A program made the position numbers and the translations under genes. From Bacteroidetes bacterium ADurb.Bin174 (GTDB lineage Bacteria > Bacteroidota > Bacteroidia > Bacteroidales > Paludibacteraceae), in contig MWCX01000020.1 of assembly GCA_002070265.1 (NCBI GenBank), positions 124,001 through 188,000 of the forward strand: a stretch of DNA of 64,000 nucleotides, in the 5' to 3' direction. The first letter of the stretch is position 1, and each line of letters begins with the position of its first letter. The notes beneath the pieces are model-generated. The model saw only the letters and a program-made list of their open reading frames with translations, did no database searches and was not told the origin of the DNA. Shown piece after piece: positions 54,745-62,964 of this stretch.

Positions 54745-54892
54745 CTCTTTATTCTGTTATTGCTGTTTTTTCTGTACCTAATTGATTTTATATAATTATT
54801 TTTTCCGGTACCTTGCAACTCAAGAACCTGCCAATCCCGGTAATAATGATTGAAGCTTCATTTTTAAGTGAAATTAATGTGGTTATAAGGTT

Positions 54893-56338
54893 TTAATCTT
54901 GAATTTCCGGTACAACAGCACCTACATCTTCTCGCCAGGCATTCAGTCTTGCTATGAGATCTTTTGCAATATCAGGGTATTGTAAAACCAAGTTATTTGA
55001 CTCACCGATATCTTCCTTTAGATTATATAGCTCAAGTTCACCGGAATCGTAGAATTGAATTAGTTTCCAATCACCTTTACGAACGGCTGCAGATGAACGA
55101 CCACCCAGGAAATGAGGCTCTTCCAGCGGATAATGCCAGTAAAGCGCTCTTTCTTTCAGAGAATCACTTTTGCCGGTCCAGAGTGACCACAGCGAGACAC
55201 CATCAGGATTCTGAAACAGTTCTTTTTTACTTACTTTCAATAAATCGCAGAAAGTAGGCAGGTAATCGTAAGTGACAACAGGTTCGTCAATTACTTTTCC
55301 CTGAGGAATCATGGCCGGGAAATAAACGATTTTTGAAATTCTGATACCTCCTTCATACTGAGAACTTTTTCCATCGCGTAAAGGAGCGTTGTCTGTAACA
55401 TTGGTTTCGCCACCGTTATCACTGGTGAAAATTATCAGCGTATTATCCAGCAGTCCTTTTTCTTCAAGTTTACGTACGATGGCACCGACACCTTCGTCAA
55501 TATTCCTGAGCTGAGCTGCAAGATGAGGATTGTTCTTGTTTGCGCGGTAATCGGCCGGCCATTTTTTATACGGGTCGTTTTCCGGATTGTTCCGTGAGGG
55601 TGCACCTACGCCTGCCCCCGGTTTGTTACGGAAATAGTCAACATCTTCCGGTTTACCGTGTACCTGTGTGTGTACCGCATAATGACTCAGATATAAAAAG
55701 AATGGCTGATCTTTTTCTTGTCTGTCAATAAACTGTATAGCTTCTTCATTCAAACGGTCAACCAGGAATTCTTTTTCCCCTTCCAATATCTTTTTTACAT
55801 CTTTATTGAAATGATAAGGATGGAAGTATGTCCCGTTTCCAATTCCTTCGTTTTCTGAAATGATGACTTCATCAAATCCATGTTTGTCGGGTGATGATTC
55901 GTAAGGAGCACCTGCTCTTGTATAACCTGTTTGATGCCATTTGCCTATAATGCCGGTATGGTATCCCCTGATTTTAAAGACTTCAGCCAGGGTTGTGTAA
56001 TCTTCGTTCAAATGCTTGATGTCATCCGGACGCAGGTAATCTATGATGCCGGTACGGGGAGGATACAGTCCTGTCATCAGGGCAGCACGGGTGGGTGAAC
56101 TTACCGTCTGGGCTGCGTATGCGTTCGTAAAACGTATACCATTTTCAGCCAGTTTGTCAATATTCGGAGTTTCATTGTAGGAGCTCCCGTAACATCCTAA
56201 TTCGGAGTAACCCAGGTCATCAATCAATATGAAAACTACATTCGGCTTTTGTGGTTCTGTTGCACAGGAAGATAATAACACTGGAGCTACACCGCTTACA
56301 GCAAGCGATAGAATCAAATTGTTTTTTAATACTTTCAT
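54893..56338 (-). CDS. Lipoprotein S1 sulfatase
   Basis: 481 residues, lipobox LLSSC (Cys25), so membrane-anchored rather than T9SS-exported. Signature S80-S-P-T-R-AALMTG with Ser at the formylglycine position; metal ligands in LIDDLGYSE and TSDNGGETN. The C-terminal block (GDWKLIQFYDSGELELYNL) is typical of S1 arylsulfatases. It is the first gene of the minus-strand arm, divergent from the regulator. Sugar specificity is unknown. Confidence 0.9.
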   Translation of the reverse strand: MKVLKNNLILSLAVSGVAPVLLSSCATEPQKPNVVFILIDDLGYSELGCYGSSYNETPNIDKLAENGIRFTNAYAAQTVSSPTRAALMTGLYPPRTGIIDYLRPDDIKHLNEDYTTLAEVFKIRGYHTGIIGKWHQTGYTRAGAPYESSPDKHGFDEVIISENEGIGNGTYFHPYHFNKDVKKILEGEKEFLVDRLNEEAIQFIDRQEKDQPFFLYLSHYAVHTQVHGKPEDVDYFRNKPGAGVGAPSRNNPENDPYKKWPADYRANKNNPHLAAQLRNIDEGVGAIVRKLEEKGLLDNTLIIFTSDNGGETNVTDNAPLRDGKSSQYEGGIRISKIVYFPAMIPQGKVIDEPVVTYDYLPTFCDLLKVSKKELFQNPDGVSLWSLWTGKSDSLKERALYWHYPLEEPHFLGGRSSAAVRKGDWKLIQFYDSGELELYNLKEDIGESNNLVLQYPDIAKDLIARLNAWREDVGAVVPEIQD

Positions 56339-56372
56339 GGCTATGTAAAAAATGTTTGTTAATGATTGTGTT

Positions 56373-56393
56373 TTGTCGCATTTAATGCGACAA
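56373..56393. promoter_or_regulatory. 21-base palindrome in the sulfatase leader
   Basis: Perfect arms TTGTCGCAT and ATGCGACAA around TTA, overlapping the end of the minus-strand -7 box. It could be a repressor site or a leader hairpin. Confidence 0.5.
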
Positions 56394-56459
56394 AGCTAAG
56401 ATTATTATTCAGTTTTTTCGTTCACTATTGTTCTTAAAACAATCAATAATGAACAATAG
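56391..56459 (-). promoter_or_regulatory. PUL promoter with two-block operator (lipoprotein sulfatase)
   Basis: -7 box TAGCTTTG (56391-56398). The proximal block at 56420-56430 matches 8 of 11; the distal block at 56449-56459 is weaker and overlaps the regulator's distal block. Confidence 0.5.
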
Positions 56460-56461
56460 TG
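56423..56461. promoter_or_regulatory. Perfect 11-base inverted repeat, candidate regulator site
   Basis: CACTATTGTTC (56423-56433) and GAACAATAGTG (56451-56461) with 17 bases between. The arms overlap operator blocks of both divergent promoters. ACTATTGTTC also occurs in the EEP promoter at 52206-52215. Confidence 0.6.
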
Positions 56462-56514
56462 CCATAAAACTTAACATGATTGAAGACGTGCATTGAGATA
56501 ATTCTTTATCTTTG
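56446..56514 (+). promoter_or_regulatory. Promoter with two-block operator on the HTCS side
   Basis: -7 box TATCTTTG (56507-56514), proximal block CATGATTGAAG (56475-56485; 10 of 11) and distal block with core TGAACA (56446-56456). It implies autoregulation. The leader would be about 195 bases. Confidence 0.6.
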
Positions 56515-56714
56515 TGTGGTTTGTTATGAAACGAACATGAATAATTAGAAACAATTCACTTGTTGACAAAATGAGAATTAACCGGTGATTTAATGCTAAT
56601 AGCCTGATGTTAAAGGCATTTGTTATGTTACGGATATTGTGTTTAACACGGGTTTGAAAACAGGATTCTGAGGTACATAAGTTTTCAGAAAATAATTTTA
56701 CAGATATCAGGAAT

Positions 56715-59700
56715 ATGAACAGGTGGTTTGGTTTTATTTTAATGTTTTTTTTCAGTAGCCTGATTGCTGAAGGAGCAACCGGTAAAATACGTTTTTCACA
56801 TATTACCAATAGAGACGGTTTACCCAGTAATACCGTTTTTTCCATTATGCAGGATTATAAAGGATATTACTGGTTTGGAACAAAAGCAGGATTGTGTCGT
56901 TATGATGGCCAGACCATAGTGAAATACGAACATTTGTTTAATGATACTACTTCTCTTCCCGGTAACCTGGTGCATTGTACGTATCAGGACAGTAAAAATA
57001 ACTTGTGGGTATCTACGATTACCGGAATAGCAATATTTGATAGGGCCAATAATAATTTTCATACAATCAATCGGAAATTGATTATCAGGGATATTATAGA
57101 AACAAAAGAAGGGACAATATTCGCAGCATCTACAATAGGATTGAAAGTGTTTGATCCTGTTAGCCGTGATTTTGTGTCTTTCAAGAGTGTAAATAATTTT
57201 GAAATTAATAATTTTTGTACGAGTCTGGTGCTCGATGATGCCGGGAGATTGTGGGTGGGAACAACGAGCGGACTTTTTCAGATAAACCTCGAAAGCAATA
57301 CTGTCAGTTACTATAAAAGTAATTCAGCAAACCCGGATGCCCTTATTTCAGACAATATATTTCACCTGTATGTTGATTCCGGTAAACGGTTGTGGGTAGG
57401 TACAGGAAATAAAGGAGTTTGTTATTTTGATGAGCAAACCGGCAGGTTCATACAGGTTAAGGGTTTAAGTAACGATTACGTACACTGTATGACAGAAGAT
57501 GACTTTGGTCGTTTGTGGATTGGTACGGAAAGGGGATTAAACATCTATAATCCCAAAACAAAAAAAATGCAGATTTATTTTTATAACCCATCGGATAAAA
57601 ACGCTTTAAATGACAATGCCATTCACTCAATTTATTTCGATGATTATAAAAATATGCTGGTGGGGACCTATTTTGGCGGAGTTAATCTTTCGATGAAAAT
57701 TTATCAACAGTTTAATATTTATGAGTCAGGTGATTCGAAACAGTCTATTAGTGGAAAGGCTGTTCGTCAGATTATAGGTGACAAGCAGGATAATTTGTGG
57801 ATTGCAACCGAAGATGGAGGATTAAATTATTTTGACAGAAAAAATGATTCGTTTAAAGTGTATAAACATATACAGGGTCAAAATAGTCTGTCCTATAATA
57901 ATGTGCACTCAGTTATGCTGGATAGGGATGGAGATTTGTGGATAGGTACTTTCTTAGGTGGTTTAAATAAACTCGCAAAGTCAACACAAAGTTTTACCCT
58001 GTACAACAGGGAAAAATATCCGGCTTTTAATGTCGATAATGTTTTCGCCATTTTACAGGACAAAAGCGGTCTTTTCTGGATTGCTACGAGTAATGGTGTG
58101 TTGACATACAATAAAAGTACAAAAGAGTTTAAACAATTTAAACCGGACATCTTTTTTAGCGAGACAGTGAATGTGTTGCTGGAAGACAGTCGGGGAGATA
58201 TATGGTTAGGATCCAGAAATTTTGGTGCATTCAAGTACAATAAAGAGATGAATAACCTACAAAATTACCGGCCCGGAGGGCGTAATTCCATATCGGATTT
58301 ATTTATCAATTACCTTTATGAAGATCATGAAAATAATATATGGATTGCCACCCATAATGGCGGGTTGAATTTGTTGAATGTGAAAACAGATTCTATTTCC
58401 GTTTTTAGAAAGTCCGAAGGACTTCCGTCCAATACTGTTTTTTCACTTATTCAGGACAATGAAAACAACCTGTGGATTACAACCAATAATGGATTAAGTA
58501 AATATGATCTGACTCAAAATGTGTTTAGTAACTTTACTGTTCAGGAGGGACTGCCTAATAATCAGTTCAATTACAATTCAGCTTATAAGGACAAAGACGG
58601 AAGACTTTATTTTGGTACAATAGATGGCTTGATCAGTTTTGATCCACAGACCCTGGTGATGCCACATTCACGTGCGGAAATTGATATAACTGACTTTAAA
58701 ATCATGGGAAAAAGTGTTGTGCCTGATGCTCCGAACTCTCCAATCAAAAAGGCTATCAATGAAGTTGAAGAGATAGTGCTCACCAGTGAACAGGCCAAGT
58801 TTATTTCTTTCGAATTTTCCTTGCCGACTTTGTTTTATTCGAAGAACCTGTCATTTGATATAAAAATGACAAATTCAGATCAGGACTGGATTAATATGGG
58901 AACACAAAGACAGGTTTCTTTTTCCAATTTGTCTCCCGGAGAATATACATTTATGCTGAAAGTGGCCGACAATATCAGTTGGGCGAACACCGATGTGAAA
59001 TCAATCAGGATTAAGGTGTTGCCTCCGTTTTGGAGAACAAATCTGGCCTATATAATTTATGCACTTTTACTTTTAGCGGTGATATTTTATTACAACCGGT
59101 ACATGAACAAAAAACGGAAGGAAGAACGTAATATCCTGAGGGAAAAGAACGAAAAGGAACGTATCAAAGAGATAAACCGCCTGAAACTCAATTTCTTTAC
59201 CAATGTGTCACATGAACTGAATACACCGCTTACACTAATTATTTCGCCTGTTCAGAATTTACTGACACAATTCAACCTGTCACCTGATCTCGAAGAAAAA
59301 TTGCGGATGATCAAACGCAATGCGGAGCGTATGAAACACCTGATTGAGGAATTGATTTCATTGGGGAAAATTGAAACCGAAGAGGAAAAAATAACTGTTC
59401 ATGAAGGATTTGCTTTGAGATTTATACTGGAATTGGGGAGTGGTTTCAGGTCATGGGCTGAATTAAAGAAAATTCATTATACCATGGACATCACTGTGAC
59501 TAAATATCCGGTGTATTTCGACTCGGTCAAAGTGGAAAAAATCGTTTATAATTTATTGTCTAATGCATTTAAATATACAGAACCTCAAGGAGAAGTAAAA
59601 CTTTCGGCAGGATATTTCCTTGAAAATGGGATGAAAATGTTGAGGATAGAGGTGGAAGATACGGGTCGTGGAATACCGGAAAAGAATCTGAATAAGATAT

Positions 59701-60761
59701 TTGAAAAATATTACCAAATAAGCGATTATGATAAAAGCAGCGGATTCGGAATCGGATTGAACTTGGTTAAACAGTTGGTCGCTTCCCATAAAGGTCGGAT
59801 TAATGTAAAAAGCGAAATAGGTAAAGGAAGTAAATTTTCAGTTGTATTGAATGTGGATAGAAAATCATACCTCGAACATGAAATATCTGAAAGTAAATTT
59901 GATAATGAGCAAATAGTGAGTTATCAATATCTTGTTCCTGATGTACTTGAAGATGAATTGATCAATCCGGATGTAAAACAGTCGACTGACGATCAGGTTA
60001 AATCGGCGGGAAAGCCTTCCCTGCTTATAGTGGAAGACAATCAGGATATGCTTCAGTTTATTGGCGACATTTTTAGAGATGATTATCAAATTAATCTTTG
60101 TACCAATGGGAAGGAAGCTTTTGCAGCAGCATTGGAAACCATGCCGGATTTAATCATCAGTGATTTAATGATGCCGGAAATGGACGGACTGGAGTTGTGC
60201 AGGATAATGAAAACCTCTATTGAAACTTGTCACATTCCTTTCATTATGCTTACGGCTAAAGCGGAAGATGAGAATGTTGCTGAAGGTTATGAGTACGGGG
60301 CTGATTTTTATATCAAAAAACCATTCAATGCGGCAGTGTTAGTTCAACAAGTGAAAAATATCCTGACAACACAAGAAAATCAACGCAACTATTTCAGGGA
60401 AAATACCGACTCCGTGTTTGATTCAGCGGCAATAAATTCGAGGGATAAGAAATTGCTTGAAAACATCAATGAGCATATTATGAATCATTTGTCGGAAGAA
60501 AATTATTCCATTATAAACCTAACTAAAGATCTGGGTATCAGCAGAACTTTACTTCATACAAAATTAAAGGGTTTGGTGGGCATGTCAGCAACTGAATACG
60601 TCAATAAAGTCAAACTGAAAGAAGGACTTCGGTTGTTGCAGGAAGGTAACAATATCTCTGAAGTTTCATATATTACAGGTTTTTCTTCTCCAAGTTATTT
60701 TTCCCGATGCTTTAAAAAAGTATATGGCGTCTCTCCGAGAGAGTATTTGAAGAAAGAATGA
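56715..60761 (+). CDS. Hybrid two-component system regulator (HTCS) of the PUL
   Basis: 1348-residue one-protein sensor and regulator. Signal peptide (1 to about 20), periplasmic double propeller of Reg_prop repeats (about 25-665, repeated LWIGT/LWVGT blades), Y_Y_Y domain (about 690-770), one membrane helix (AYIIYALLLLAVIFYY), histidine kinase with H833 in NVSHELNTPLTL and ATPase boxes (NLLSNAFKYTEPQG, DTGRGIP, GFGIGLNLVK), receiver domain with D1150 in LIISDLMMPEMDG, and an AraC-type HTH at the C-terminus (ISEVSYITGFSSPSYFSRCFKKVYG). It senses an oligosaccharide in the periplasm and activates the PUL. It is divergent from the sulfatase gene. Confidence 0.97.
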   Translation: MNRWFGFILMFFFSSLIAEGATGKIRFSHITNRDGLPSNTVFSIMQDYKGYYWFGTKAGLCRYDGQTIVKYEHLFNDTTSLPGNLVHCTYQDSKNNLWVSTITGIAIFDRANNNFHTINRKLIIRDIIETKEGTIFAASTIGLKVFDPVSRDFVSFKSVNNFEINNFCTSLVLDDAGRLWVGTTSGLFQINLESNTVSYYKSNSANPDALISDNIFHLYVDSGKRLWVGTGNKGVCYFDEQTGRFIQVKGLSNDYVHCMTEDDFGRLWIGTERGLNIYNPKTKKMQIYFYNPSDKNALNDNAIHSIYFDDYKNMLVGTYFGGVNLSMKIYQQFNIYESGDSKQSISGKAVRQIIGDKQDNLWIATEDGGLNYFDRKNDSFKVYKHIQGQNSLSYNNVHSVMLDRDGDLWIGTFLGGLNKLAKSTQSFTLYNREKYPAFNVDNVFAILQDKSGLFWIATSNGVLTYNKSTKEFKQFKPDIFFSETVNVLLEDSRGDIWLGSRNFGAFKYNKEMNNLQNYRPGGRNSISDLFINYLYEDHENNIWIATHNGGLNLLNVKTDSISVFRKSEGLPSNTVFSLIQDNENNLWITTNNGLSKYDLTQNVFSNFTVQEGLPNNQFNYNSAYKDKDGRLYFGTIDGLISFDPQTLVMPHSRAEIDITDFKIMGKSVVPDAPNSPIKKAINEVEEIVLTSEQAKFISFEFSLPTLFYSKNLSFDIKMTNSDQDWINMGTQRQVSFSNLSPGEYTFMLKVADNISWANTDVKSIRIKVLPPFWRTNLAYIIYALLLLAVIFYYNRYMNKKRKEERNILREKNEKERIKEINRLKLNFFTNVSHELNTPLTLIISPVQNLLTQFNLSPDLEEKLRMIKRNAERMKHLIEELISLGKIETEEEKITVHEGFALRFILELGSGFRSWAELKKIHYTMDITVTKYPVYFDSVKVEKIVYNLLSNAFKYTEPQGEVKLSAGYFLENGMKMLRIEVEDTGRGIPEKNLNKIFEKYYQISDYDKSSGFGIGLNLVKQLVASHKGRINVKSEIGKGSKFSVVLNVDRKSYLEHEISESKFDNEQIVSYQYLVPDVLEDELINPDVKQSTDDQVKSAGKPSLLIVEDNQDMLQFIGDIFRDDYQINLCTNGKEAFAAALETMPDLIISDLMMPEMDGLELCRIMKTSIETCHIPFIMLTAKAEDENVAEGYEYGADFYIKKPFNAAVLVQQVKNILTTQENQRNYFRENTDSVFDSAAINSRDKKLLENINEHIMNHLSEENYSIINLTKDLGISRTLLHTKLKGLVGMSATEYVNKVKLKEGLRLLQEGNNISEVSYITGFSSPSYFSRCFKKVYGVSPREYLKKE

Positions 60762-60785
60762 TGCACATGCATCTCATATTGCTGT

Positions 60786-60854
60786 ATTTTGAACAGTTTT
60801 ATCAGTATTGCGAACATGTGTGATAATTCGGTTTGATATGTTCATTTATCTTCG
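60786..60854 (+). promoter_or_regulatory. PUL promoter with two-block operator (60894 lipoprotein)
   Basis: Distal block ATTTTGAACAG (60786-60796; 8 of 11, core TTTGAACA), proximal block CATGTGTGATA (60815-60825; 8 of 11) and imperfect -7 box TATCTTCG (60847-60854). Spacing is the same as on the minus-strand arm. Confidence 0.55.
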
Positions 60855-60893
60855 CCATATCATTTAATCAGTCATAATAAATCATATTTCCCC

Positions 60894-62921
60894 ATGAAAC
60901 AACTTTTGTATATTTCAGCCATTTTTATATTACTGATGTCATCATGTACATCCTATAATTCTGCTCCTGGCGAAGAGGTCTCTTTATTGCCGGTCATCAC
61001 GCTTAAAACCAAAACAGCCGGCAATCCCGCTGAGGTACAGCAGATAGATATGAAAGACAATCAGAACCTTTCGGATATCAATAATAAAGACATAAAGCTA
61101 AATTTGAAAAGTCAAATAGCTGGTGAAGGTAAATTGATATATACCTTATATGTAAAAGCAAAAAACGATGTGAATTTTCATGTTAACCTGAATTTTCAGT
61201 TGGAAAACATGCCCCATGATGCACTTGACTTTTTGTTGCCGGGACTGTGGTATAAACGAAATTTGCAAGTCTCTGAGGGCGCTCCTTCCATGAAAGTTTC
61301 TGATGAATGGATGTTTCGCGAAGACAGGTTGAGTACTCCTATGGTGTCGGCTTATAATCCGCTTAATCAGCATTATTATGCGTTAAGACACACCAATGAA
61401 ATAAAAAATGACTGCTTGTTGCCATACAACAATGGTGATGTTATTACGTATGGTGAAAGCGATTTGGGTAGCGTGGGCTTTGGTAATGGGGGGAAAGATG
61501 CTTTTCTGGCAGTTTCATACCCGGTGACAGAATATCCTAAGGCATACACCCGGAAATTACAATTGACAAACCCGATAACTGTATTTAAACACCTCAAAAA
61601 AGGAGAAAAGGTTGTGTTGAAATACGAGCTTATAAAGGGGGAAGCTCCTTCATATAGCGATTTCATACGGCAAATGTGGCAATATGTATATGATAGTTAT
61701 AAACCCGAATTAGTTACGCCTGCATATACAGTTGATGAAGTGAAGCAATATTTGTCCGACTATTATCGTCAGAGCTTTACTGATGAATATCCGCTAAAAG
61801 GCTATTCAGGTGTACATGTTCATATTGATGAATGTGAAAAAAGAGGTATTATTGAAGTCGGATTTATCGGAAGGGTGTTGCTCAATGCATTATATGCTCT
61901 TCAATACGGGGAACAGACAGGAGATGAGCAATTGATAAAGGATGCTTATGCAATTTATGACAGTTATTTGGCAAATGGTTTTACCAGGAATGGCTTTATT
62001 CGGGAAAAGGTAGATTTTTTAAGAAATTTTGAATGGGAAGAACTGAGTATTCGCAGACAAAGCGAAGGGTTGATGTCATTATTTTATTTTCTTGATTATG
62101 AGAAATCCCGGGGAAGAAGTCATCCGGAATGGGAGGAGAGAATACAGTCATTACTGCAAAAAATCATCATATTGCAACGGGATGACAACAGCTTTCCCCG
62201 GAAATTTGATGATAATATGAAAGTTCTTGACGATACCGGTGGTAGTAGTTCTTGTGCAATATTGCCGTTGACAATGGCATATAAATATTTCGATGAACCG
62301 GAATATCTCAAAATAGCTGAAAAAACAGCTTTATATATGAAAAAAGAAAGTGTAGATAAGGGTGTTTATTTTTCATCTACATTGGATGCACGCTGTGAAG
62401 ATAAAGAGGCTTCAATTTATGTAACTACGGCATATTATTATTTGTGGCTTGCAACAGGCAAGCAGGAATACATTGATAATGCTTCTAAAAGTGTTTATTT
62501 TTCTTTGAGTTATTATTATACATGGGATGTTCCTTTTGCCAAAGGACAAATGCTCGGTGATCTTGGATTGAAATCGAGAGGGTGGGGGAACGTTTCGGCA
62601 GAGAATAATCACATTGATGTATATGTGTTTGAGTTTATTGATGTACTGAAATGGTTGTCGGACAAAAATGGTGATAAACGCCTCGAAGCATTTGGGAAAG
62701 TGATAGCAAGTAGCATGCAAGATCAGTTGTTACCGGTAGAAGGACGACTTTGTGGAATTGCGAAACAGGGTTATTACCCTGAAGTGGTGCAACATACAAA
62801 CTGGGACTATGGTGTTAATGGAAAAGGTTATTACAACAGGCTTTTCGGTCCGGGATGGGTAGTTGCTTCTTTGTGGACCATGTTGTCGCCGGGTAATACA
62901 GCATCGTTTTTTCAAAAATAA
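60894..62921 (+). CDS. Large PUL lipoprotein, putative alpha/alpha-barrel enzyme, family unassigned
   Basis: 675 residues. Lipoprotein signal (MKQLLYISAIFILLMSSC, Cys18). The N-terminal third is beta-rich; the C-terminal part (about 270-670) shows regularly spaced helices with aromatic and acidic residues (VGFIGRVLLNALYALQYGEQTGD, RRQSEGLMSLFYFL, ILPLTMAYKYF), a pattern seen in six-hairpin glycosidases and some lyases. I could not assign a CAZy family or name a catalytic residue. It carries the PUL operator and precedes a sulfatase by 43 bases, so it belongs to the regulon and is a candidate new glycan-active enzyme. Confidence 0.7.
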   Translation: MKQLLYISAIFILLMSSCTSYNSAPGEEVSLLPVITLKTKTAGNPAEVQQIDMKDNQNLSDINNKDIKLNLKSQIAGEGKLIYTLYVKAKNDVNFHVNLNFQLENMPHDALDFLLPGLWYKRNLQVSEGAPSMKVSDEWMFREDRLSTPMVSAYNPLNQHYYALRHTNEIKNDCLLPYNNGDVITYGESDLGSVGFGNGGKDAFLAVSYPVTEYPKAYTRKLQLTNPITVFKHLKKGEKVVLKYELIKGEAPSYSDFIRQMWQYVYDSYKPELVTPAYTVDEVKQYLSDYYRQSFTDEYPLKGYSGVHVHIDECEKRGIIEVGFIGRVLLNALYALQYGEQTGDEQLIKDAYAIYDSYLANGFTRNGFIREKVDFLRNFEWEELSIRRQSEGLMSLFYFLDYEKSRGRSHPEWEERIQSLLQKIIILQRDDNSFPRKFDDNMKVLDDTGGSSSCAILPLTMAYKYFDEPEYLKIAEKTALYMKKESVDKGVYFSSTLDARCEDKEASIYVTTAYYYLWLATGKQEYIDNASKSVYFSLSYYYTWDVPFAKGQMLGDLGLKSRGWGNVSAENNHIDVYVFEFIDVLKWLSDKNGDKRLEAFGKVIASSMQDQLLPVEGRLCGIAKQGYYPEVVQHTNWDYGVNGKGYYNRLFGPGWVVASLWTMLSPGNTASFFQK

Positions 62922-62964
62922 TGAGTTGCCAATCGGGATTTTTAAATCAATTAAATAACCAAAA

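Larger units (their letters stand above)
56339..56714. other. Divergent control region between sulfatase and HTCS genes
   Basis: 376 bases with the minus promoter (56391-56459), the plus promoter (56446-56514), a 21-base palindrome (56373-56393) and an 11-base perfect inverted repeat (56423-56461). The remaining 200 bases before the regulator ATG form a long leader with a four-codon MKRT ORF at 56526. Confidence 0.6.
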
